From NCBI GenBank assembly GCA_014238595.1, contig JABAAV010000009.1, forward strand, positions 1 to 23,799: DNA of 23,799 bases, read 5' to 3'. Each line of letters opens with the position of its first letter. The stretch's first letter is position 1. Origin of the DNA: Myxococcales bacterium (GTDB lineage Bacteria > Myxococcota_A > Polyangia > Haliangiales > J016). The translations under genes and the position numbers were made by a program. The notes under the pieces are model-generated. The model was given only the letters and a program-made list of their open reading frames with translations, did no database searches and had not been told where the DNA came from. Shown here piece after piece: positions 17,036 to 23,799 of this stretch.

Positions 17036-17886
17036 TCGATTGAGTTGAGCCAAGCAGAGCTGTCTAATAAATTACCATTGGTTATTTCATTGCGGAGGTA
17101 ACGTTCTCGTTCTCCACAAACCGTAATTTCATCACGTACATGGTTTGCTATTTTTTTATACAATGTGACACGTGGGGTCTCTGTTAAATATTCACTGTAA
17201 TCAATGGGTTTTCCAAAAACGACAATGATGGGATGATTTTGTCGAGAATTAGGATGCTTGCTGTATCGAAAAAGATCGGAAAATCGATTCGTTAATCCAT
17301 TGCTAAAGATAGGAATGACCATTGGTGACGCTGTGTGCATAAATCGTCCAATACCAGGTTTAAAGGGAAGCAAGGTATAAGGATCATCAGATTTATTTCG
17401 TGTGCCTTCAGGGTTAATACCCATGACCACACCGGGTTGTTTTAAAATATCAATGATGGTTTCTATTGAATTCTCGGTATGGCCACGTTTTTTGGGATTA
17501 CGAAAAATAGGAGGATACATCGCACCACCACAGGATAATATATTGACGACAATGCCCAAAAGACGCGTATAAAAGAAATCAGATCGCACAGGGAAATAAA
17601 TGCCTTGCAACCATGAGCAGATTTCTTTATTCATAAAAGCGGTCATGATGGCATGGAGATCGAAAAAACTGCGATGATTGGCCGCCAAAATGACCCCTCG
17701 ATCTGGGTTATTGAATGTTGCATGGTGCACTTGGTCAAGATAGACGCGATGTCCTATCGCATAATGAACAATACGCCAGTGTATTTGTCGAATGAAGGCA
17801 ATCTGAATGCGTTTGAAGAGCCTAGGACGATTGATTATATGTCCAACGCTTAAAGCAAGACGTTCTGTCGGGGTAAGTTTAGACAA
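17032..17886 (-). CDS. PlsC-family 1-acyl-glycerol-3-phosphate acyltransferase
   Basis: The 284-residue product belongs to the LPLAT/PlsC acyltransferases, which acylate lysophosphatidic acid or related lysophospholipids at the inner membrane. The catalytic HxxxxD motif is NHRSFFD (H71, D76), the acceptor-binding EGTR motif is at 160-163 (NPEGTRNK), and a proline-bearing motif IV-like segment follows (VIPIFSNG). The region 85-125 is hydrophobic. The start is a TTG at 17886 supported by a well-placed AAGGA ribosome-binding site. Substrate is uncertain: it could be the housekeeping PlsC or a paralogue acting on another lysolipid, so I give no gene symbol. It is a single gene, divergent from nuoE and convergent with dusB. 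Confidence 0.87.
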   Translation of the reverse strand: MSKLTPTERLALSVGHIINRPRLFKRIQIAFIRQIHWRIVHYAIGHRVYLDQVHHATFNNPDRGVILAANHRSFFDLHAIMTAFMNKEICSWLQGIYFPVRSDFFYTRLLGIVVNILSCGGAMYPPIFRNPKKRGHTENSIETIIDILKQPGVVMGINPEGTRNKSDDPYTLLPFKPGIGRFMHTASPMVIPIFSNGLTNRFSDLFRYSKHPNSRQNHPIIVVFGKPIDYSEYLTETPRVTLYKKIANHVRDEITVCGERERYLRNEITNGNLLDSSAWLNSID

Positions 17887-17894
17887 GAGATATT

Positions 17895-17899
17895 TCCTT
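17895..17899 (-). promoter_or_regulatory. Ribosome-binding site for the PlsC-family gene
   Basis: The minus strand reads AAGGA, 8 nt upstream of a TTG codon. This is one of the clearest Shine-Dalgarno sequences in the window, and it decides the start of the acyltransferase because no ATG is available at the expected N-terminus. Confidence 0.6.
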
Positions 17900-17922
17900 A
17901 AAAAGAACGATATTAGATGTTA

Positions 17923-17951
17923 ATGGTAGGGTTAAAACAGCATTATGTCAG
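17923..17951 (-). promoter_or_regulatory. Candidate promoter for the PlsC-family gene
   Basis: On the minus strand a CTGACA -35 (17951-17946) and a TACCAT -10 (17928-17923) are separated by 17 bp. The match to the sigma-70 consensus is 5/6 and 4/6. The -35 overlaps a perfect 8-bp palindrome, CAGTACTG, at 17949-17956, which could be an operator but could also be chance. Confidence 0.3.
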
Positions 17952-17980
17952 TACTGGTTAGAATAGCAAGAGACTCTGAC

Positions 17981-18010
17981 TTGACAAATGTAGGCTTAGA
18001 TCCTTATTTT
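17981..18010 (+). promoter_or_regulatory. Candidate sigma-70 promoter for the nuoEFJKLM operon
   Basis: A perfect TTGACA -35 at 17981-17986 is followed after 18 bp by TATTTT at 18005-18010 (4/6 to the consensus). It lies about 40 bp upstream of nuoE and points into the operon. Since nuoE is preceded by a divergent gene rather than nuoD, this operon needs its own promoter, which strengthens the call. Confidence 0.45.
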
Positions 18011-18051
18011 CGCACCACTGATCCCCGATATTAAGCTCCGAATGAGAACCA

Positions 18052-18552
18052 ATGCCATCTACCTTTTCTCGATCAAGTATCGATGAATTAAATCACTTGA
18101 TTGATCGCTATCCGACTAAACAAGCAGTGCTGTTACCAGCACTTCATTTAGCGCAAAAAGAGTTTGGATATTTGCATCATGACGCCTTAAAGGCTGTGGC
18201 AGCATTCCTTGATTTATCCATTGACCATGTGAACGGTGTCGCAACGTTTTATTCAATGTTGCGTCAAAAACCTAGTGGGACAAATGTGCTGCGCGTCTGT
18301 ACGAATATATCGTGCATGCTACGTGGTGCTTATGATGTGTTACGCAGTTTTGAATCAGAACTTAAACTCAGTCCTGGTGAAAGTAATGACATGTTCACCT
18401 TGGTTGAAGAAGAATGTATTGCTGCATGTTCCAATGCCCCTGCGGTACTTTGTGGAACATCGTATTTTTATAATGTGACACCCGATCAAGTGGTTTCTAT
18501 TGTGAACGATCTTCGAGATAATCCTCAACCAGAATATGAGGCAATGTCATGA
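18052..18552 (+). CDS. nuoE: NuoE, 2Fe-2S subunit of NADH:quinone oxidoreductase
   Basis: NuoE is the 24-kDa-type subunit of the cytoplasmic NADH-oxidising module of complex I and carries the off-pathway N1a [2Fe-2S] cluster. The 166-residue product has the thioredoxin-like domain with all four ligands: C83 and C88 (C-x4-C) and C122 and C126 (C-x3-C, in EECIAACSNAP). The helical N-terminus has YPTKQAVLLPAL and GVATFYSM, both typical. The ATG at 18052 was chosen; a nearby ATG at 18042 is out of frame. GAGAA a few bases upstream is a weak ribosome-binding site. It is the first gene of this operon, so nuoA-D are not upstream, and it overlaps nuoF by 4 bp (ATGA). Confidence 0.95.
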   Translation: MPSTFSRSSIDELNHLIDRYPTKQAVLLPALHLAQKEFGYLHHDALKAVAAFLDLSIDHVNGVATFYSMLRQKPSGTNVLRVCTNISCMLRGAYDVLRSFESELKLSPGESNDMFTLVEEECIAACSNAPAVLCGTSYFYNVTPDQVVSIVNDLRDNPQPEYEAMS

Positions 18553-19874
18553 CCACACCTATTATCACAGCGCATTTGGGTAATCCTGATGCGAGAACAA
18601 TGACAGGATATCAAGCACTCGGTGGATATCAATCGTTAAGAAAAGCCCTGAAGATGCAACGAAAAGATATCGTTGCAGAAGTTAAAACATCTAATCTTCG
18701 CGGACGCGGTGGTGCAGGGTTTCCCACAGGAATCAAATGGGGATTTATTTCTCCAGATGCCACGGATGTTGTGTTGGTTTGTAATGCCGATGAATCTGAG
18801 CCTGGTACCTGTAAAGATCGAGAACTCATCTATTGGATGCCTCATCAATTAATAGAAGGATGTTTGATTACTGCCTATGCATTAAAGGCAGAGAAAGTAT
18901 TTATTTATATTCGCGGAGAAATGATGCGTGAATATAAAGTACTCATGCAAGCTGTACAGGAGGCAACTCAAGCAGGATTTATTGGAGACAATGTTTTAGG
19001 TAGTGATACTAAGATTGATTTGATTGTACATCGAGGTGCTGGTGCTTATATTTGTGGAGAAGAAACTGCATTGCTAAATTCCATTGAAGGTCGTCGTGGA
19101 GAACCTAGAATTAAACCACCATTTCCCGCAGTCGTTGGTGTCTTTCAAAAACCAACAGTTGTTAATAATACTGAAACATTATCGAACATTCCTCATATTA
19201 TTGAACATGGTGGACAATGGTTTGCTGATCTGGGTACTGAACGTAGCGGAGGGTTACGTATTGTATGCGTTTCAGGCCATGTGAATAAACCTGGAATTTA
19301 TGAAATACCGATGACGATGACATTTCGTGAATTAATTGAAGATACCTGTGATGGTGTTTGGAAAAACAATCAAATTAAAGCCGTGATTCCTGGTGGATCA
19401 TCGATGCCACCGCTTGATGTTTCAGAACTCGATGTCCCTATTGAATTTGATGCCTTAATGTCTGATGAACGTATTAAACCTGTTGAAGTCAAACCAGGTG
19501 TTCCTTTTGATTTAGGCGGAGGACGAAAGCTTCGTACGATGGCCGGATCGGGTGGTATTGTTGTTATGGATCATACGACGGATGTTGTTTCTGTTTGTTC
19601 TCGTATTATTGATTTCTATCACCATGAATCATGTGGTCAATGTACCCCTTGTCGTGAAGGTACAGGGTGGCTTTCTAAAGTTGGCAAACGATTGGCTCGT
19701 GGTGAAGGTAAGCCGGGTGATGTGGATTTATTGTCAACGATTGCACAAGGTATTGCGGGCAATACAATTTGTGCATTAGGTGATGCAGCTGCATGGCCTG
19801 TGTTAGGGTTCATTACTAAATTTCGAGAAGATTTTGAGAATAAAATCAACAATCAACCAAAGAGGGTATCGTGA
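18549..19874 (+). CDS. nuoF: NuoF, NADH- and FMN-binding subunit of complex I
   Basis: NuoF binds NADH and FMN and passes electrons to its N3 [4Fe-4S] cluster. Visible are the glycine-rich NADH loop RGRGGAGFP (51-59), the FMN/NADH segment CNADESEPGT (78-87), GAGAYICGEETALLNSIEG (163-181) and the cluster ligands C362, C365, C368 (SCGQCTPCREGT) and C408. At 441 residues it is near normal length. An unusual stretch of roughly 25 polar residues sits between the IEFDAL strand and AGSGGIVVM (about 305-331), where most NuoF proteins have a very short link. The FYHHESCGQCTPC style resembles NuoF of lineages outside the enteric type. The gene overlaps nuoE and nuoJ by 4 bp each. Its normal neighbour NuoG, which should receive the electrons, is not encoded next to it. 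Confidence 0.95.
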   Translation: MTTPIITAHLGNPDARTMTGYQALGGYQSLRKALKMQRKDIVAEVKTSNLRGRGGAGFPTGIKWGFISPDATDVVLVCNADESEPGTCKDRELIYWMPHQLIEGCLITAYALKAEKVFIYIRGEMMREYKVLMQAVQEATQAGFIGDNVLGSDTKIDLIVHRGAGAYICGEETALLNSIEGRRGEPRIKPPFPAVVGVFQKPTVVNNTETLSNIPHIIEHGGQWFADLGTERSGGLRIVCVSGHVNKPGIYEIPMTMTFRELIEDTCDGVWKNNQIKAVIPGGSSMPPLDVSELDVPIEFDALMSDERIKPVEVKPGVPFDLGGGRKLRTMAGSGGIVVMDHTTDVVSVCSRIIDFYHHESCGQCTPCREGTGWLSKVGKRLARGEGKPGDVDLLSTIAQGIAGNTICALGDAAAWPVLGFITKFREDFENKINNQPKRVS

Positions 19875-20458
19875 ATGAATTATCGATTGCTTCTAACTTA
19901 ACACCTATGGGGAGCTCTATGGGCAATACGCCCACAGAAGCACTGTTGTTTTGGATCGTTGCTATTTTGTGTGTTGTTGGTTCTTTGTTTGTCATTACAC
20001 GTCACAATCTTGTGACAGCCGCTGTGGGACTGATCGGTGTATTTTTTGCCACGGCACTCATTTATTTAATGTTATTTGCTCCATTTTTGGCTGTCATTCA
20101 AATCCTTGTTTATTCAGGAGCTGTGATGGTTCTTTTTGTTTTTGTTGTGATGATATGCAATTGCGATACAACGAAAACACTGTCATTGCGCAATTATTTC
20201 GAACGTGGCGCGGTAAGTATCGCATTAATGTACTTGTTGATGCAGATTGTTCATATACTGTGGTCGCTGCGTGATAACCCTGTTTCTATGTCAGCAGAAG
20301 AGCTTGCTCAACGCAATTTTGGATCTACAAAATCTATCGGTAGTGTATTGTTTTATGATTATTTGATTCCCTTTGAAGCCGTATCTTTAGTACTTCTCAT
20401 TGCAGTTGTGGGTTCATTGGCTTTAGTGGATAGAACAAAGACTTCGGATAAATCATGA
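19871..20458 (+). CDS. nuoJ: NuoJ, membrane subunit of complex I
   Basis: NuoJ (ND6-like) is a membrane subunit near the quinone site. The 195-residue product has about five hydrophobic helices, including the conserved third helix with the YSGAVMVLFVFVVM pi-bulge signature. The GTG at 19871 overlaps the nuoF stop (GTGA). An in-frame ATG at 19919 has a strong GGGGAG at 19909-19914 and would put the first helix directly after the start (MGNTPTEALLFW), as in most NuoJ proteins. The true start may therefore be 19919, with a 44-bp gap after nuoF. In standard nuo operons nuoJ follows nuoI; here it follows nuoF. It overlaps nuoK by 4 bp. Confidence 0.9.
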   Translation: MNELSIASNLTPMGSSMGNTPTEALLFWIVAILCVVGSLFVITRHNLVTAAVGLIGVFFATALIYLMLFAPFLAVIQILVYSGAVMVLFVFVVMICNCDTTKTLSLRNYFERGAVSIALMYLLMQIVHILWSLRDNPVSMSAEELAQRNFGSTKSIGSVLFYDYLIPFEAVSLVLLIAVVGSLALVDRTKTSDKS

Positions 20459-20775
20459 TCAATATGTTTGTCCATATAACCCCCAGTCATTTCTTAATTT
20501 TATCAATGGTATTGTTTTCCATTGGTGCCTTGGGCATGCTTTTTTCTCGCAATGCTTTTGTCATGATGATGTCTATTGAAATCATGTTGAACGCGGCAAA
20601 CATATCAGTCATTACATTTGCGCGTATGCATGGTGATATGGGTGGTCATATTCTTGCTATTATAGCCATAGCCATTGCTGCGGCCGAAGCTTCTGTTGGT
20701 ATTGCGATGATTCTTACAGTCTTTCGGACGCATGGATCTGTTGATTTGGATGTTTTAAACAAACTTAAACATTAG
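20455..20775 (+). CDS. nuoK: NuoK, membrane subunit of complex I
   Basis: NuoK (ND4L-like) contributes to the first proton channel. The 106-residue product has three transmembrane helices with both key glutamates, E42 in MSIEIMLNAAN and E78 in AAAEASVGIA, corresponding to E. coli E36 and E72. Its second loop (HGDMGGHILAII) differs from the common G-Q-V-F-A sequence but resembles the enteric-type GQVMYILAI. The start at 20455 overlaps nuoJ (ATGA); an in-frame ATG at 20464 is an alternative that would shorten it by three residues. Its stop codon directly abuts the nuoL start. Confidence 0.95.
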   Translation: MINMFVHITPSHFLILSMVLFSIGALGMLFSRNAFVMMMSIEIMLNAANISVITFARMHGDMGGHILAIIAIAIAAAEASVGIAMILTVFRTHGSVDLDVLNKLKH

Positions 20776-22734
20776 ATGTCGATCTATTGGATTCCATTTT
20801 TCCCGCTTTTCGGTGCTGCTATTAATCTCATTGGCGGAAGACGCATCTCGCATAAAGCGGCACATTCGATTGCTATCGGTGCATTAATAGCCTCGTTTTT
20901 TGTAACAATTGTTGTGTTTTTACAGTTATTAGACGTTCACAAATCAGGGGACGATGGACTCAACGATGTTCTATTTTCATGGTTTGATTTGGAGACTTTG
21001 CATATCACGTGGGGTTTTACGTTTGATTCTTTGTCCGCTATTAGTTGTTTAACGATAACGTTTGTTAGCTCCTTAATTCATTGGTATTCCATGGCGTATA
21101 TGAAAGGAGATCTAAGGTATGTCACGTATTTTGGTTATCTAAATTTATTTACAGGTGCCATGCTTATCTTAGTCCTTGCCGACAATTTGATTATGATGTT
21201 TGTTGGATGGGAAGGCGTAGGTCTTTGCTCGTATTTATTGATCGGATTTTGGTTTGAAAATCGTGCAAATACTCATGCTGCAAAAAAAGCGTTTATTATG
21301 AATCGCATTGGCGATTGTCTGTTTTTGTTGGGGATGTTCCTTTTATTTTCCAAAACAGGCACTTTGATATTTTCTGAGCTTGCTGATAATCCACATTTAC
21401 TTTCAACATCTGATGCTACCTTGATAGGGCTGCTGTTGTTTGGTGGTGTATGCGCTAAATCTGCACAGATTCCACTCCACACATGGCTGCCTGATGCGAT
21501 GGCAGGACCAACGCCTGTATCGGCATTGATCCATGCAGCCACGATGGTCACTGCAGGTGTTTATTTCATTGCACGCCTTTCTTCCGTGTTTGGAACGGAA
21601 ACATTAATGATTGTTGTCACTATTGTTGGCGCCATAACCATTCTTGTCGGTGCCTTTGCTGCGATGGGGCAACAGGATATTAAGAAAGTACTCGCTTATT
21701 CAACAATTTCTCAATTGGGATTTATGTGTGTCGCTGTAGGTATGGGTGCATTGTCCGCAGGTGTTTTTCATATGGTAACGCATGCTTTTTTCAAAGCAGG
21801 GTTATTTCTTTGTGCAGGCTCTGTCCTTCATGCCATGAAAGGCAACGGAGATATTCGACAGATGGGTGGGCTTAGAACGAAACTGCCTCAAACGCATATT
21901 ACTTTTGTTATTTGTGCATTAGCTTTATGCGGAATTTTTCCTTTTGCAGGATTTTGGTCTAAAGAAGATATTCTTCTGAGTGTTTGGGATGTTCCTCAAT
22001 GGAAAAATTATAGTGTGTTTCTGTGGGCTATTTTATCTGTTGGTTCTGTGTGTACATCTATTTACATGGCACGACTCTATTTTCTGATCTTCTCTGGCAC
22101 ATGCCGTGCATCGACTCAAATTCAAAAAAATATTCATGAAGCGCCTAAAACGATGACGATTCCTGCATTGATTCTGGCAGGTGTTTCTATGAGTACAATC
22201 GTTGTTGGATTGCCGCACTTAGAATTGATTCCAATTCCTACGTACTTTGCAGATTTTTTATCGATATCCTCGCCCAATTACACAACCGTCAGTCGTGATT
22301 CCATAGATTCATTTGTGTTCATGATGCTTGCATTGATATTAAGCATTGGGGGTATTGCATTAAGTACCTTGATTTATGGTGACAATGTGTGCGGTGACAA
22401 AAGTTACAGTAACAAAACAGTTCAAAAGACATTTCAAAAAGCATTCCAACAACCCTCTGGATGGCTGCTAAAATGCCGCGCTGCATGTTTGGATGGATTT
22501 TATCTAGACAGAGTGTATCAATCTTTGATTGTACGACCTGTCAGTGTTTTTTCAGGATTTCTCTATACTGTTGTTGATCGATTCATTATTGATACCATCA
22601 TTGTTCATGGTATTGCTGAAATTGTTCGACATACAGGACAGATGCTGCGATTTGTTCATAATGGTTCTTTCCATCGTTATGTGGCGGTTTTAATTATAGG
22701 CAGTGCACTCATCCTTTATATGGTGTCATCATGA
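20776..22734 (+). CDS. nuoL: NuoL, antiporter-like proton-pumping subunit of complex I
   Basis: NuoL (ND5-like) is the distal antiporter-like subunit with the long lateral helix. The 652-residue product is slightly longer than E. coli NuoL (613). Key residues of the proton channel are kept: E146 in MFVGWEGVG, K229 in GGVCAKSAQIPLHTWLPDAM and H253 in SALIHAATMVTAGVY. The later YSTISQLGFM and VTHAFFKAGLFL segments and the C-terminal hydrophobic anchor after a soluble-looking stretch (about 530-600) fit the family. The start directly follows the nuoK stop, and the end overlaps nuoM by 4 bp. Confidence 0.96.
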   Translation: MSIYWIPFFPLFGAAINLIGGRRISHKAAHSIAIGALIASFFVTIVVFLQLLDVHKSGDDGLNDVLFSWFDLETLHITWGFTFDSLSAISCLTITFVSSLIHWYSMAYMKGDLRYVTYFGYLNLFTGAMLILVLADNLIMMFVGWEGVGLCSYLLIGFWFENRANTHAAKKAFIMNRIGDCLFLLGMFLLFSKTGTLIFSELADNPHLLSTSDATLIGLLLFGGVCAKSAQIPLHTWLPDAMAGPTPVSALIHAATMVTAGVYFIARLSSVFGTETLMIVVTIVGAITILVGAFAAMGQQDIKKVLAYSTISQLGFMCVAVGMGALSAGVFHMVTHAFFKAGLFLCAGSVLHAMKGNGDIRQMGGLRTKLPQTHITFVICALALCGIFPFAGFWSKEDILLSVWDVPQWKNYSVFLWAILSVGSVCTSIYMARLYFLIFSGTCRASTQIQKNIHEAPKTMTIPALILAGVSMSTIVVGLPHLELIPIPTYFADFLSISSPNYTTVSRDSIDSFVFMMLALILSIGGIALSTLIYGDNVCGDKSYSNKTVQKTFQKAFQQPSGWLLKCRAACLDGFYLDRVYQSLIVRPVSVFSGFLYTVVDRFIIDTIIVHGIAEIVRHTGQMLRFVHNGSFHRYVAVLIIGSALILYMVSS

Positions 22735-23799
22735 CAGACAATGCATTAGTACTGATTGTGCTTGTGCCGCTTGTAGGTGCTGTGCTCGTGGCATTAATGC
22801 CTCAAAGTAAACAGGCTTATAGTCTTGCGATTGGTTTGTTTGTCACAACAGTAACATTTATTGCTTCATTACAATCTTTTTATTTGTTTGATGCGACGCA
22901 TGTTGGCTATCAGTTTGTCTTTGATACTCCTTGGATTGAGCGATGGGGTGTCCATTTTAAAATAGGTGTTGACGGAATTTCTCTTTGGTTTGTTATCGCG
23001 ACAACATTTTTGCTGGTGCTCGTCTTTTGGTATTCAATCAAACAAAACATTAAACGTGTTCAAGCCTTTACAGTTTGTTTGTTGTTATTAGAAGCAAGCT
23101 TAGTCGTGGCATTGCTCGCTATTGATCTTCTCTTGTTTTATTTTGCATGGGAAATTGTGCTGTTATGTTTTTATTTCTTAATTGGAATATGGGGAGGCAC
23201 CGAACGTATTGGTGCTGCAATGAAATTCTTAATTTATTCCATTGTCGGTTCGTTGTTGTTATTAGCCGTTATTATTTATATCTATGTTGAATATGGACAA
23301 ATTACAGATGTCTATACGTTTGACTTATTAGCACTAAGACAATTGGTGTTGCCAAAATCTATTCAAGCAATTTGCTTTTTAATGCTTGCCCTGTCGTTTG
23401 CTATCAAAATTCCATTAGTACCTTTTCATACATGGCTTCCTAGTGCTTATGTTGAAGCCCCAACGATTGTTTCTATAATGCTTGCGAGCAAATTCGGTGT
23501 GTATGGTTTGATTCGTTTTGCCATTCCATTATTCCCTCAAGGTGCTGTGGATATGGCACCATATTTAGCCACAGCTGCGGTCATTAGTATTCTCTATGGT
23601 GCCTTGCTCGCCTATGTTCAAAAAAATGCCAAGACAATGATCGCCTATGCATCCATTGCTCATTTGGGATTTTGTGTTTTAGGTGTGATGGCCTTGAATC
23701 AACAGGGAATTGAAGGGGCTATTTTTGCAATGCTTGTTTACAGTTTAATGACTGCTGGACTATTTTTTGCATTGGATATGTTATTTGTCCGCCGCAAGT
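22731..23799 (+). CDS. nuoM: NuoM, antiporter-like subunit of complex I (C-terminus cut by window edge)
   Basis: This ATG overlaps the nuoL stop (ATGA) and the frame is open to the right edge, giving 356 codons of an expected 490-520. NuoM (ND4-like) is the middle proton pump. The conserved glutamate is E141 (YFAWEIVLLCFYFLIG) and the channel lysine is K226 (FAIKIPLVPFHTWLP). The helix after HTWLP is unusual: it reads SAYVEAPTIVSIMLASKFGVYGLIRF, which is about three residues shorter than the usual AGVLLKxGxYG spacing, though a lysine remains. Later, the position of the usual His-Gly pair (NHGL/SHGL before AGLF) reads Tyr-Ser. The helix-loop pattern is otherwise regular and the frame is uninterrupted. 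nuoN would be expected just beyond the window. Confidence 0.94.
   Translation, partial: MTDNALVLIVLVPLVGAVLVALMPQSKQAYSLAIGLFVTTVTFIASLQSFYLFDATHVGYQFVFDTPWIERWGVHFKIGVDGISLWFVIATTFLLVLVFWYSIKQNIKRVQAFTVCLLLLEASLVVALLAIDLLLFYFAWEIVLLCFYFLIGIWGGTERIGAAMKFLIYSIVGSLLLLAVIIYIYVEYGQITDVYTFDLLALRQLVLPKSIQAICFLMLALSFAIKIPLVPFHTWLPSAYVEAPTIVSIMLASKFGVYGLIRFAIPLFPQGAVDMAPYLATAAVISILYGALLAYVQKNAKTMIAYASIAHLGFCVLGVMALNQQGIEGAIFAMLVYSLMTAGLFFALDMLFVRRK

Noticed and set aside
1..23799. tRNA or rRNA genes, CRISPR arrays, insertion sequences and prophage remnants
   Set aside because: Almost all of the window is accounted for by intact housekeeping genes, and the short gaps show no cloverleaf-like, repeat-spacer or transposase signal.

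Overview
This window is a dense, AT-rich stretch of chromosome (by eye roughly 60-65% A+T) from a Gram-negative bacterium, probably a proteobacterium in the broad sense. Support for this is ClpS/ClpA, a complete RecBCD enzyme, the murein-recycling ligase Mpl (which implies meso-diaminopimelate murein) and a 14-subunit-type complex I. The exact lineage cannot be fixed from the sequence. Complex I genes are partly scattered, as seen in some host-associated lineages, but nothing here proves an intracellular lifestyle. I see no mobile elements, CRISPR arrays, rRNA or tRNA genes. All genes look intact apart from the two cut by the window edges.

Layout. (1) 1-1391, minus: an M20 metallodipeptidase, cut at its C-terminus by the left edge. 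(2) 1447-4346, plus: clpS, clpA and a small zinc-ribbon membrane protein, forming an N-degron proteolysis operon with an unknown third member. (3) 4504-5874, plus: a cystathionine beta-synthase of the eukaryote-like type with C-terminal CBS domains. (4) 14133 down to 5847, minus: recC-recB-recD, a compact operon for the RecBCD helicase-nuclease, whose tail overlaps the tail of cbs. (5) 14183-17035, plus: an Mpl ligase carrying an extra C-terminal GNAT acetyltransferase domain, then a dusB-type tRNA dihydrouridine synthase. (6) 17886-17032, minus: a PlsC-family acyltransferase. (7) 18052 to the right edge, plus: nuoE, nuoF, nuoJ, nuoK, nuoL and nuoM, nearly all overlapping by 4 bp or abutting. 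This complex I locus lacks nuoA-D upstream and, more strikingly, lacks nuoG, nuoH and nuoI between F and J.

Most of the window is housekeeping: protein turnover, sulfur amino acids, double-strand break repair, cell-wall recycling, tRNA modification, phospholipid synthesis and respiration. No wholly new multi-gene system is evident. The best leads are the E-F-J-K-L-M arrangement, the Mpl-GNAT fusion, unusual NuoM and NuoF sequence features, and the uncharacterised zinc-ribbon membrane protein translationally coupled to ClpA. No gene-free stretch exceeds 300 bases. The two largest gaps (4347-4503 and 17887-18051) are described as regulatory regions.
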